Shown in pieces: positions 1 to 11,940 of a stretch of DNA of 64,000 nt. Source of the stretch: Paraspadella gotoi (taxonomy: Eukaryota; Chaetognatha); the NCBI GenBank assembly GCA_051294375.1, contig CM119265.1, positions 22,196,278 through 22,260,277 on the forward strand, in the 5' to 3' direction. The position numbers were made by a program, and so were the translations under genes. Under the pieces are notes generated by a model, which saw only the letters and a program-made list of their open reading frames with translations, was not told the DNA's origin and made no database searches. The first letter of the stretch is position 1. Every line of letters starts with the position of its first letter.

Positions 1-74
1 ATCGCCTGTAAAAATTATTCGATTTATTTATTCATTAATTAATTAATTAATTTATTTATTTTTTCCACTCTCAC

Positions 75-2559
75 GTCGTTAAACTCGAGCTTCTTGCGAT
101 GCAGCGCCCCCTTGATATTGTGAAAGACGGCGACGGAGGGATTCGTCTGAATCGCCAGCGAGATTTTTCCCGCGGCTGCTTGAAATTTCCCGCGTAAATC
201 CATTTGAACCGCGGACATCATCAGAGCCGAGGCTCGAGCCTCGATCCCGCGGAGGAGTTTGAGTGCCTCAGAGTGAGTTGGGTCTAATTCAAGGGATTCT
301 CTGAAAGGGAAGCAAGAGACGTTTGTGTCCCGACCCATTGCAAAAGTGTCCAATAATAATGTAGAAAATGACTGAATTAATGTAACTAACGTTTTTTTAA
401 TAAAGAAATTATCACACCTCACGTCGTAGTAACATTCTGTGATTCGATTGGACAACTGGTGAAGCCTGGCCCGCATGATGTAGAGATCTGCGTTGTCGCT
501 GTTGAGTCCGATCGCCCGATTGACGAGAGACAAGCATTCCTTGTGCCGACCCAGCGAAGCCAAGCAGGCGAAGCTCCGCGCTTGGTAGGCGATCACGTTG
601 GGCTGCATCTGCGCGGCTCTGCTGAAGGCGTCGAGGGAGTCGGCGAACAGGTGCTGGTCGAAGAGGACGCGCCCCCAAAAGTAGGTGACGAAGGCGAGGT
701 GCTCCGTCATCCGTGGGGCGGCGTCGGGATCGAGGGAGATCACCTTTTGGAAGGGATAGAGTGCAGGGAGAAAAATATTAAGAAAGGAGGAAAAATTATT
801 AAATAACGCGTGTTTAAAAGTAATAATCGTTTTAAGGAATGTTAGATTCATTAAGACGGTCCGTCTATCAATCAGTGACTTAAAACTTAAAGAAAGTCAT
901 TTATTGATTTAAGAAAGATTCATCCAGGCTCGCCAGATGCCGTGATGAAAAATCCTTTAAATATTTTTTTCTCAACAAAAGAACAGGAAACTTTTTTTTT
1001 ACTGAAATCTCAAAAGCTGCATTAAAAAAAACGACGAGTTATCCAATTAAAAAAAGAAACAACAAAAACAACAACAACAACGCCCTCCGACAACCTTCTT
1101 GATGTCTTCCATGGCCGAGGGAAAGTCACAGATCTGGAGATAAGCCTCGGAGCGTCTCTTGTAGAAGTCGATGACGAGCGGTTTGAGATGAAGGGCTTTG
1201 TTGAGGCGTCTGAAGAGATGCGGGGGGGGGGTTGTAGTGAGTTGAATCAAAACTATTGAGTGTTAACTTCGAGAAAAAGAGAATCAATGAGAAATATCAG
1301 TTCAGAAAAGAGAAAAAAGAAACTGAATTAAATACGACGAACGAAAAATAACAGAAAACAAAAAAGAGAAGAATAAAATAACCCAACCTGATAGCAATCT
1401 CGTAACCGACTCCGTTCATATTTTTGACGGCTTCCCTGTAGTGGTCCAACGCTTGACCGACGACAATTTCCTCCATCGTGGGCAAGACGGTCGGACCGAA
1501 CACCTGGAGGGAAGATATAATCCAAGTTTACGGTACTGGAAAATTGGCAAGGGGCGCAGTGGTATCTAGGTAATAAAAGGTAATAAATATTACGTCATTT
1601 GAAATAATGTTTTTGAGTTCGATTCGGTTTCGTTTGGATTGCATTGTTTTGTATTGTCTTTTGTTCGGCCTTGCCACGCGAACCTGGAGCGCCCCCGTCG
1701 CCGGCAACAGCGCCGACGTCTTTCCCTCCTTCGTCGCCGACGCCGTCGCGTCCTCTGTCTCCTTCGCTTCCTTTTCCTCCCCTTCCTTCCTCTCTTCCTC
1801 TTCCTCTTCCTCATTCTCTTCTTTCTTTTCTTCGTCGCTGATCCTTATCTTAACTCCCGCCGCTTTGGCAGCGGCGGCTGCGGCGGCGGCGTCGGATTTG
1901 ACAGCGGCAGTGTCGGTGGCCTCAGCGCCGTCGGTAAGGCTCGGGGGAAATGTGAGCGCGAAAGGTTGACGATTCGATTCTATTTCGAAGATGGAATCTA
2001 AATCCGATCTGGAATCGAAAATAGTTTTGGATAATCAGTTGGACAATGGACGATAGATTTTGTGCTGCGTCAATAGGAAGGTTTACTTAGTTCAAAGTCA
2101 GTGATTACACTTGACATTCATTAGTTTTAGTTATTTATCGAAATCCTTGATTTATTATAAGTCAATCCGGTTGATGAATTACAAAATTTAACTCTATTTA
2201 ACTCTATTTTAATCTATATTACTCTCTTTAACTCCTCAACATAAACTTTAAAAACGTCAACCAACTTTTTGCTTTTGTCGAATTTGAGCAAAGCGCTGAG
2301 ATCCTCTCCAAGAACCACTCCTCCTCCCCCTCCTCCTCCTCCTCCTCCTTCTTCTTCTCCGCCGGCGCTGTCCACATCGTCCATGTCGTCTTCCTCCTCG
2401 TCGACGGCCGCGTCGGCAGCCGCGTCGGCAGCTGCGACGGCGGCGTCGGGGGCGGCGTCGACGCCGGCTTCGCTGCCGCCTGAGCTGGCGCCGGGAAGGA
2501 GACTCTTTCGCTTTTGCGTTACGCGCGTCACGGGACGACGAGCGACGAAGTCGAGGCTC

Positions 2560-2594
<35 letters not shown>

Positions 2595-2964
2595 AGAAGG
2601 TTTGTTTATGTCTCTGTCTCTCTCATACCCTTTTGTTCTGGAAGTTTTCATTAAAAAAAAAGAACAAAAACAAAAACAAAACAAGAAAAATCAAAAACAC
2701 AAAATGATATAAAATGAAAACAAAAACAACAACAACAACAACAACGACAACCTCCTGATGTCTTATTTCCGCCAACTGATGCGCCACGATCATCCCCATC
2801 GCCTCCTTCTCGTCCAGACTCCAGTGCTTGGAGCTTTCGTCGAGGTCATCCCTAGTGCGGAGTCGGCTCGGCCAGAAGGCGTCGAGCGAACCGTCAAAGT
2901 CTGAAGGACGGTTGGGAAGGGTTTGAAAGCAATCAATCAATTCATGAAATCAATATAATCGTTT

Positions 2965-3032
<68 letters not shown>

Positions 3033-3453
3033 CTCAATAAATCTATTATATACAATCAACATTTAAATAAATCTTTAAAATCTATCATTTGAATCAATCC
3101 GCTCATTACTAGGACGTACTCAAGGCGGCTGCGCTACCGACAGTGAACTCGTCCCCCGACGACGTTGAAGACTGCGACTTGGCTTTGTTGACGACCAACT
3201 GGAGGCTTCCGATCGACTGCATCGAAGTTTTGACTTCGCTTTTGTTTGGTCGAATTCGATCGTCGAACTCGGGGAAAATCTGTAAGTCAATAAATAATAA
3301 ATAAATCAATCAAGCTTTATATCATTCGATCGACTAATAAATTATCATTTAATTAAGAATCAATAAATCGATCAATCAATCAATCAATCAATGAATCAAT
3401 CATTGAATCAATCATTCAATCAATCAATCATTCATTCATTCAATCAATCAATG

Positions 3454-3510
<57 letters not shown>

Positions 3511-3753
3511 GTCTAATCACTCAATAAAACCAATCGGCCTCACCTTTCCCGACTTTTGCCTCTCGACGACGGGAATCTTGAAGAGGACATCGGGGTCGAC
3601 CTTCGGAAGCCTCCGCGTCTCGTCTCCTCCGTCGGCCATGTCGTCGACGAGACACTGCAGCCACGCCCATTCCTCCACGGGGAAGTGCTCCGTCGACGCC
3701 GTCGTCGAAACCTTTTGGCGACGCGATTTGGAGGCCTTCGATTTCGGCGACAT
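75..3753 (-). CDS. TTC16: TTC16-like tetratricopeptide repeat protein, 5' nine exons, 3' end outside window
   Basis: Nine exons joined by GT-AG introns: 3753-3544, 3279-3120, 2900-2752, 2558-2266, 2008-1684, 1503-1388, 1209-1095, 743-418 and 300-75. Together they give 1920 nt (640 codons) without a stop, and the phases agree at every junction. The ATG at 3753 opens MSPKSKASKSRRQK. Residues 1-379 are low-complexity, with acidic runs, Ala-Asp runs and a poly-Gly run. From about residue 380 TPR units begin; stretches such as LHLKPLVIDFYKRRSEAYLQ and NADLYIMRARLHQL match my memory of vertebrate TTC16 almost helix by helix. TTC16 is a TPR scaffold of uncertain function, probably protein-binding. 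The last exon ends at a GTGAGA donor, so the gene continues past the left edge. The exon 4 donor (AAAAA|GTTGGT) is weak and was chosen because it restores phase, so it is the least certain boundary. Family assignment is confident; the long N-terminal region looks lineage-specific. Confidence 0.85.
2561..2591. repeat. (GA)n microsatellite forming the polypyrimidine tract of TTC16 exon 4
   Basis: A GA run on the plus strand is CT on the coding (minus) strand. It directly abuts the ctctag acceptor at 2559, so it supplies the whole pyrimidine tract of that splice site. Confidence 0.85.
2966..3032. repeat. (AATC)n tetranucleotide microsatellite
   Basis: Near-perfect AATC tandem run in the TTC16 intron between exons 2 and 3. 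Confidence 0.95.
3366..3512. repeat. (AATC)n microsatellite, interrupted
   Basis: A second AATC array, with ATTC and ATGA variants in its first half, lies in the intron between exons 1 and 2 of the same gene. Both introns carry the same unit. Confidence 0.95.
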
Positions 3754-4121
3754 GTCCTGCGAAAGGATGGAGGCTGGAGTTTGGTTACGTGAAAAAAAAT
3801 GGGGCGATGGTTTAAGTATATGGTGGTCATTGGTGAAATCTTTTTTGGACAGGGTGGGTGGAGATCAGCGAGAGTTTGATAAATACCATGAAAAAAAAAG
3901 GAGAAGTACGAAAAAAAGTTAGAGAAAAAAAAAAAGGGAGGAAAATTATCTTTACAATGTTAAGAAGCACGTTAATAAAAATGGTAGAGTTATTAATATC
4001 GTTTTGATCGAATTAAAGGAATTAAATATTTTATATAGCGTTCGGTGCGAAGGAATTAAACATGCCGTATGAATCAGAATTTAAAAATCGACGCGGCGCG
4101 AGTGAAAGTTCAATTTAAATA

Positions 4122-4127
4122 TTTATT
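4122..4127 (-). terminator. Polyadenylation signal AATAAA of the orphan gene
   Basis: Reads AATAAA on the minus strand about 20 nt downstream of the TGA at 4147. Confidence 0.6.
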
Positions 4128-4146
4128 CCATTTCTGACTTTCCGCC

Positions 4147-6304
4147 TCACATGCGCTGAGGACGCAAGCTGTTTACGGTTATCACGTTCGACTGCAAGCG
4201 AGTCGGTGAGTTGGCGACAACCGACGTTACCATTCTCGACGAATTCGGCGTCGAACCGACGTTGATCGACGAAGTAGACGAAGATTTTAACGAAAGCGTC
4301 GAAACGGGATTCGACGAAGCGACTGAAGGAGGCGCGACGATCGCGGTCGAAATAAAAAACAAAAGACGTCGCGGGCAGGAAAGTAAAACAAACGAACAAA
4401 ACGGGGTTGTTAACATTTAGAAGAAAATAAAATTATTTACGGGATACAAAAGTCGGATATTTCTCCATGGGAAAGACACCATAAAAACAGAGTTTGGGGC
4501 GAAATGGAGAAAAGTGTCAAATCCTGTCATGACGGAATTTTCAAGGTTTTTATGGGCGAAGGTCGTTTTTAGACTACTTCTTTTATATTACTGCCACGAC
4601 TTTCGAATATGGAAATATGATAAGTCAGGAAAGGTCAAATTTTATTTTAGATTAAACAAATGTTTTTTTTCGACGGTTTGTATTCTCAACCGGAAACGAG
4701 AATCATGACGATGTCATCATGACAGAAAAAGATATGCGCGATGGAAGAAGATCCAATCTAATTATTTTGGAAGGAAATGGCTTAAGGTTATCCACTCTGG
4801 AATATTCACAACAGGATCAATGCTTAAGCTTAAAAGTAAAACCAAAGAAAAGTGTCGATTCGGGCTTTTCACAAAAAACTTTTACCTGTCATTGACAGAA
4901 ATAATTGGCCATCGTTTCAAAAAGGGACCCATTTAAAGTTATATTAAGAAATAAGTTTGGTTTTAAGTTAAATAATTAGGTTAAGAGTTGTGGTTAAGAA
5001 TTTGGTTTATGAATTAGGGTTTATAATTGGAAGATAAGGTTAAGTATTAATGTTATGGATTAGGAATAGAAGTTATTGAATAAAGTTTAAAATAAGGGTT
5101 AGAAATTTGGTTATATATTTTTAAAAAATATTAAGGCTAGATTTTAAGATTAAAATTAAGTTTAAAGATTAGGAACAGAAAGGGGCGCTCTTGGTAAAAA
5201 GTGCCAAATAAACTTTAATTCCCGCCGTTTTCTTTTACCGTTGTTTTCGAGAGCCTCGTTCGCGTCAACGCCGCCGACGATTACGACGCCGCCTCTCGAT
5301 TCAAAGCCGTCGTTGGCGGCGCCGCTTGGGGAAACGACGCCGGGGAATTCGAAGGCGGCGCCGCCAACTTGAAAGGCGCCGCCTTCGTCTATCGATTCCA
5401 TTTTTGGCGCCGAAACGAAAATTCTCTTTTCTTCTTTTTTAGAAGTAAAATTACTTTTTGCCTTTGTTGTTGTCGTCGTTGTTGTCGTCTTCGTTTCCCC
5501 GAACGAAAAAATCTCGTTGTTGTTCTCTTCTTTCGGCAGCGAAACGAGCGTCTCCTTTCGGGTAAGTTCGAGCGAGTTGGAGACGGATGAAGGGACGCGG
5601 GTAAGTTCTGGCAATTTCTTATTCGATCCGGAAACGAATTCGAAAAGACTCGACATCCTTCGTTCCCCACGACAACTTTCACCACCTTTGCCCTTACTGT
5701 TCCTCCTCCTCCTCCTTCTCCTCTTCCTCGCCCTTGCCATCGCCCAGGTCCAAAACCAGCTCTCTTCTTCCTCCTCTTCTTTCTCCCTCTCCCAATAGAA
5801 GAGCGCTTTGTCACCCTCGGTCGTCGAGGCTCTGTCACGCTCGGAAGAGGACGCGTCGCATTCAGGAAAAGAGGCTCTGCTCCAGGTATTTCTCGTCGCT
5901 TTATCGCCCTCGTCTATCAAGACTCTGTCACGCTCGGAAGAGGACGCGTCGCGTTCAGGTAAAGAAGCTCTGCTCCAGGTATTTCTCGTCGCTTTATCGC
6001 TCTCGTCTATCAAGGCTCTGTCACGCTCGGGAGAGGACGCGTCACGTTCAGGTAAAGAGGCTCTGCTCCAGGTATTTCTCGTTGCTTTATCGCCCTCGTT
6101 TATCAAGGCTCTGTCACGCTCGGCGGAGGAAGCGTCGCGGTCAGGTAAAGAGGCTCTGCTACTGGTCCTCTTCTTTGTTTTGTCACCCTTGGCCGTTGAC
6201 GCTCTGTCACGCTCGGAGGACGCATCGCGTTCAGCTAAAGAGGCTCCGCTATGGGTCTTCCTCGTCGCTTTGTCATCCTCAGCATCGAACGAGTCGCCTT
6301 CCAT
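4147..6304 (-). CDS. Two-exon orphan protein with 31-residue tandem repeats
   Basis: Exon 1 is 6304-5239 and exon 2 is 4322-4147, joined at AACG|GTAAAA and CTTCAG|TCG. Both sides are phase 1, and the total of 1242 nt encodes 413 residues plus TGA. A TAA lies in frame two codons before the ATG, so the start is firm. The N-terminal half is about six copies of a 31-residue unit (type DKATRNTWSRASLPERDASS followed by SERDRALIDEG). Next come an acidic run, an Arg-rich cluster, a Thr run and a Ser/Thr-rich tail in exon 2. No catalytic or known domain is visible, and no signal peptide or membrane segment. The unit is rich in Ser, Arg, Asp and Glu, so a disordered, possibly phosphorylated protein is likely; that is inference. 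I do not recognise the gene. An AATAAA lies about 20 nt past the stop. It is encoded head-to-tail upstream of TTC16. Confidence 0.6.
4930..5160. repeat. Degenerate G/T-rich simple sequence (GGTTAAG / TTAGGG-like)
   Basis: The plus strand repeats loose variants of GGTTAAG, TTAGG and GGTTTA for about 230 bp, inside the intron of the orphan gene. No exact period holds. Confidence 0.4.
5810..6290. repeat. 93-bp coding minisatellite, about five units
   Basis: The string TCTGTCACGC recurs at 5831, 5924, 6017, 6110 and 6203, exactly 93 bp apart. Because 93 is a multiple of three, all copies stay in frame and give the 31-residue protein repeat. Confidence 0.95.
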
Positions 6305-7690
6305 TGTTTACGACTTAGTTATTAAGCGGACGTGTCAATGATTAGTCTTTTATTGTTTTATGCGTAATTAGAGAGATACTTGACTCGGCTAAGAAAAATA
6401 CGTAATTATTTCTCAAGTTTCCTGCAGACGACGCGCAATTTAACCGAGGGATGTTTGTTATACGTATGCCAACCTGAATCTTCATTAATTCATTTTTAAA
6501 AAAACTTTATCGATACAATTCTCAATTATTCCTTTCGCTCAAACTACTTCTCCGAATATCTTGTATTTCTATCATTCTAAGTAATTGTGAAAAAAATATA
6601 GTATTTTATAATTTTTTTCAAAAAATTTAAAAATAAACTAAACCGGCTGCAGATTTCAATGCATTCATATTTCTAAAATTTCATGCGAGCTCGATAAACG
6701 TTCGAAACCTTTATATATAAATGAACCAGTAAAATAAAGTAAGTCAAGGTTGCCTGACGCAATTTAGATTTAACCGAAAACGAAATTAAGTGTGAACGCG
6801 TCGAAAGATGAGATCGAGAGGGTGGAATACGTCGCGCACCAAAAAAAAAAAATCGTCAAGAAATAAACGTTTAAACGTTATCAGCCACTCCCATCAGTCC
6901 CACACCCATCCCGGTCGACACCGTATCTATAATTACGTAACCAATACAAACATGATAGAGACAGAGAAGCGACGAAGACGATTACGCCTTTTCTCATAAC
7001 CGTTGGAAAGAAAAAAAAAAAAAAGGTGTCCCCGCACGAAAGAGACGCTCGAGTTTTTATTAATTCCGATTTAGACTTTGAAACGAAAAGTCCGTCGACC
7101 GTCTCCCCTTTTTTGAGTTTGGATTAATTACTTTTTATTAATAAATGCGTTTACGGATTCCTACGGACAGACAGATTCGTCATTCGAACCGAGTTTTGAC
7201 GAGACTGGGCCGAAAGAGAAAAAAATAGTTTACTTTTTTTTTTTAAATCGAGGTCTACATTCGTATCTTAGCAACTAGAGTCAACATTTCTTTCTCATTA
7301 GTTAATAACGCTTTTTAAAGATCGAGAACGACAGACGCTGCGGAAAGACGCGGCAGATTCGACAGCAGCACATCGAGGAAAAAAAAAAATTAAAGTTTAA
7401 GCTAATAATCGTGCGGTTTAACATTAGATGAGGATGAAAATAACCCAACATGAAATGTCGTTTAGAAAAACACGAGAACGTCGGTGTTTTTCTTTGTCCT
7501 CGAGTTACACTTTAAACTTTTGATTTTCAAAAGAGTCAAGATTTGACCAAATTTAGACTTAATCTTAGTGCAATTCGCATGTTTCTGCCACTTTCCCCAC
7601 CCCCTCTCCACCCCCCTCTCCACCCCCTCTCCACCCACTTCGAACTGCGTCCGGGTTGCTTGTTGCTTCACTGGGACAGAGACGCAGCCG

Positions 7691-7692
<2 letters not shown>

Positions 7693-7746
<54 letters not shown>

Positions 7747-7754
7747 CTCTCTCG

Positions 7755-7782
<28 letters not shown>
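7693..7782. repeat. (CT)n microsatellite
   Basis: Nearly pure CT dinucleotide run with two CGT interruptions. Confidence 0.97.
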
Positions 7783-7786
<4 letters not shown>

Positions 7787-7902
7787 TTCCCAAGGGAATG
7801 CGAGACGCAGCAGCGAGAGATTCACTGGTTTCCCTCTTTTCACTTCACCCAAACGCGGAGAACGGGCCACTCCCGACGCGTCCTTCCGTGAGTCGAGACG
7901 CG

Positions 7903-7981
7903 ATTGGTCCGTTCTGTTTGCACCATGTCGCGGATCTGACCAATCAGCGTCTCGTTCGAATCGTTAACGCGCTGCCATTGG
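7903..7981. promoter_or_regulatory. Triple CCAAT-box (NF-Y type) array
   Basis: ATTGG at 7903, CCAAT at 7940 and ATTGG at 7977 are spaced exactly 37 bp apart in a GC-rich stretch surrounded by AT-rich DNA. NF-Y recognises CCAAT in either orientation, and regularly spaced multiples are typical of housekeeping or cell-cycle promoters. Which gene it serves is not clear; the nearest start on the plus strand is at 9358. Confidence 0.5.
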
Positions 7982-8908
7982 CGACGGAGGCCGAGAACAC
8001 CATATCGAGGGAGAACCGAGAGCGCGCGCGGAAAAAAAGAGAGAGCGCGCGTGCGGAACTGCGTTTGTAAACAGACATCCTTTTGACGCCTTTATATTTC
8101 ACGTTTCACCGTTTTTCTTTACGTCTATTAATTACGTTGGATTTTTGAGGTTTTTAATTTTTTGAGTCTATGTGTGAGTGCGAGTATGTGTGTGTGTGTT
8201 TAATTGATGAACTTTCGATCACAAAGAAAAAAAGAAAGAAAAGAAAAATCGGTCGCCAGTTTTTTTTTTTCGTCTCCGTCGATTCGTTTCACGTTTTCAA
8301 TTTTATGTAAATCTCGCTCGAGTTTAATGGAAACGGAATTTTCGTCAACTGTTTTTTCTCGAAACTTACCAATTTTGCTCGCAATGTTGCCGTACCGTAG
8401 AATGCAAGGACCGATTTTTTTAAAACGGTTTCGTGGTTTCAGATTTTTTTTTTTTTTTGGACTCGGAACAACTGAAACGTTAACCTGATAATCGAAATAC
8501 TTATTATTTTTGTGAAAATCCCAGGCTTTTCCTTTGACCCCATACCTGACCTGAGTTAATTAATATTTCCTTTACGGAACAATAATTTCATTAAGTCGCA
8601 GCATATAAACTTAACGGAAAGAATGAGCCTTGATATTTTTTACATATCTCTTTTCGGATAAATTTTCTCTTTCTTCAGTATCATGTATTTTTCCGCCCCG
8701 TTTCCTTCAATTTCCTTTGATTTTTCGCTGTACTTTTGTTTTTCACTTTCGTCGCTTTCGTCCTTGTTCTTTTGTTTCTCTCTTTTTCCTCCTTATCCCT
8801 TCTTTCAAATATTTCCCATTCATTTCCCCCTTTTTTAAATTCTCGGTACGGTTCATTTGACCGACCGAGTGACCGACAAAAACAAGCGAGCGACGGAGAG
8901 CATTAATA

Positions 8909-9012
<104 letters not shown>

Positions 9013-9313
9013 GCACTGACATATTGGGATCGTTGCATTTAATGTGAAAAATCTCATTATGCGCAGAATTATAAGTTTCAATAGATTGTAATAGATCCTA
9101 AAATAGAAGCCAATATCATGTGAATACAGTAGCAATTAGAAATGAAAATAATAATTAACTAATCTCTATATTGTCGCAGGTGCTTCACGAATCTCGAATA
9201 TAGCAGCGACTTTTCATCTCTTGGATTAATTAATCTATCAAATACGAACTAGTGTCTGTTTCTGTCATTGCTCACTGCCGTCGTCTCCATTGTCGTCCTC
9301 GACGCTGACGTTT

Positions 9314-9328
9314 TTTGGCGCCAAATTT
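9314..9328 (+). promoter_or_regulatory. Palindromic E2F site followed by CHR-like TTTAAA
   Basis: TTTGGCGCCAAA at 9314-9325 is a perfect 12-bp palindrome matching the E2F consensus on both strands. TTTAAA follows immediately, a variant of the cell-cycle homology region. It lies 33 nt before the ATG at 9358. Confidence 0.55.
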
Positions 9329-9357
9329 AAAAAAAGAAAATCTGAAAGAGAAAAAGC

Positions 9358-9812
9358 ATGGAAGGCTTCGCTCACGCAAGGGACAGCATCATATCTGAGG
9401 ATGGGGACCTTGAGGTAAGTCTATTTTAATTCATATAGTGTATATACGTCCGTCGGTTCAGTTTCGATTATTACGGTGACTGTGCGTTAATAATAAATAA
9501 ATATACTTAAGATCGATCGAAACTTATTTTCTTCGTATATTTTTCTGAGAATTAAATGAGTTTTATTTTATTTATTACAATAATATACAGATTTTATAAA
9601 ATTAATTATGGCGCTATGTGTAACAGTAAAATTTATTACTTTGAGTATTAGTAATACTTTTACTTAGGTTTTTCTCTAGAAACAAAACGACACATGTCGT
9701 TGATCATTTGTTTCTCGCCGGCTCGAGGGAGCGGCACAAGTTCGTTCAACGGTTCTCAGTATCAACTCGAACAAATCGCCAATGATATTCAAAAATTCGA
9801 ATCCGTCCTTAG
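9358..9812 (+). CDS. First exons of an unidentified, possibly cell-cycle-regulated coiled-coil protein
   Basis: Exon 1 is 9358-9414 (19 codons, MEGFAHARDSIISEDGDLE) and ends at a consensus GAG|GTAAGT donor. The best in-phase second exon is 9760-9812, after the acceptor GGTTCTCAG. It encodes YQLEQIANDIQKFESVLR, a heptad-like helix, and ends at AG|GTTCAT in phase 2. An alternative acceptor at 9679 would hit a stop at once. Later exons were not found. The upstream E2F/CHR motif suggests S/G2-phase expression, but this is inference. I do not recognise the family; small kinetochore or spindle coiled-coil proteins are one possibility. Confidence 0.4.
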
Positions 9813-10895
9813 GTTCATCTATAATAGAGAGGGTTCAAAGTTTTTTACACGAGGCTTTTTATTACACGAAATACAAGAAAAGTAAGATTGAAAGAGAAGC
9901 AACTGCAAGTCAAGAATGATATTATTATCATTATTATTATAATAATTTAGTTTATTATTATATAGTTTTGGAAACCAAACATTAATACGAAAAAACATTT
10001 TTTTTCTGGAAAGAACAAGAGAAAGATTTAATGCATTATACAAGAATCTAATAATATAAATAAACTCAAATAGGAGCGTATAAAATTAAAGTTCTTAAAA
10101 TTAATAAGTCGGAGTAACGAATTTTTGTTCAATTGATAGAAAATAATTTATATTCTTGATTCATGGTTTAAATATGATTTATTGAAGACAGAATACATAT
10201 ATCATTGGGAAAAAAAAAAGGAAGGAAAAAGCTGCTAACGTCTATCGCTTCCAGTAAATTATAATCTTTCATAATTGCCTATTATTTTTTTATTGGTCTC
10301 AAATATTAAATTCCCCACGTGAAAACTCAAAATTTCAACTAGATGAAGTACTAATACTGGTAATATAATTGCTATGGTAGATATAATTAAAAAAACATTA
10401 TCAGACTCAAAGAGTTTAGCATTTTCTTTAAATGGTGTTAAAGTTTTCTTCGAGTCATGGTGACCTTACATAAGAGTAACTACACCTATTGTACTTAACT
10501 CCTCTTAAAACTGCTTTAAAACTGCCCCCCGATTAGATCGAGAAATTTTTCCTTTGTTTATTTAAAGTGGGGGCAGTTCAGAGAATTTCCATAGTTTATC
10601 GTCGTCGCTTTCCCCAGAAAGTCCACTCTTCCCAATCGCCCATAGTCCCATAGTTCTACGGTTTCCCAAGGTTCCACGGTCCCGAGGCGTCACGGTTCCA
10701 CGACGCCGTCTTTCCCACCCGTTGCCGTCTCTCACGCGGATTTCTCAACTTTCTCTATTATTTTTTTTTTCACATTTTTTTTCTCTCTTTCCCCATTTTA
10801 GCTTTTTCCACAGTTTTCACACGAAAAATTTTTCAAGAAAAAACCAACGCCTGATTTTTTCGTGAATACCAGTTTTTTTCCCCCCTTCATCTTAA

Positions 10896-11021
<126 letters not shown>

Positions 11022-11825
11022 TTTCTCTACATTTTTTTCTCTCCTCCCTCGATGAATCGTAGTCGTCAACCATTTTTTTTTCTCGCTCCTTTCGACAAAA
11101 AGTCCCGAGCGAAGTCGCGTTGACCTCACGAGATCGAAACCGTGAGAAGTCCTCTTCGTCGTTGTCGTCGTCGTCGTCGTTGTCATCGTTGTCATCGTCT
11201 ACTTTTCATCACTCGTAACAGAGCAAAGTTGTTTTTTTTATACGATTTATCCTTTTGATTATAGCAATAGTAGCCAATAGTCATCGTCGTCGTTGTTGTT
11301 ATTGTTGTTATTGTTGTCGTGGAAGCAGCCATTTTGTTTTCAAAGCTTTTTTTTCTTCTCTCCCCCCTCCTTCCCAATAAATCGTCGTCGTCATTATTTT
11401 CGTTATCATCATCTTCGTCATCATAATCTTCGTCATCATCATCTTCGTCATCAGCGTCGTCGCTTTCAAAATCTTCGGAAACTCCCTCCCGTTGTTTTTT
11501 TTTAATTTTTTTTTTTTGACGCGTCGTCGTCGTTGTCGTCGTCGTTATCGTCATTGACGTCGTAATCTTCGTTTTAAAAAGCTCCCTGCTCGTTTGGAAC
11601 CGATGTCTTCAAGGCGACTGAAAGGACCCCGGGTCGAAATAAAAAAAATTTTAAAAAATCGAAAAAAAACCGATTTTCCTCCGGTCTTTTTTTTTCTCTC
11701 TTAATGGAAATTTTTTTTTCTCTCTTTCTCTTTTTCTTTGGGCATCAATGGATTTTCCCAAGTTCTCTACGATTTTGTCACAATCGGTCTCCCCTTCTCC
11801 CGCACTTTCATCGCCCCCCTTTATT

Positions 11826-11940
<115 letters not shown>

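Noticed and set aside
2269-2562. Plus-strand poly-Pro/poly-Ser frame
   Set aside because: Antisense of TTC16 exon 4, whose triplet-rich sequence leaves several frames open.
2966-3512. Regular repeats as a possible CRISPR array
   Set aside because: The units are 4 bp with no spacers, and the genome is eukaryotic; these are microsatellites.
5734-6341. Plus-strand open frames of 177-194 codons over the minisatellite
   Set aside because: They are antisense to the orphan gene. The 93-bp period keeps several frames open, but only the minus-strand frame splices in phase to an exon with a stop and AATAAA.
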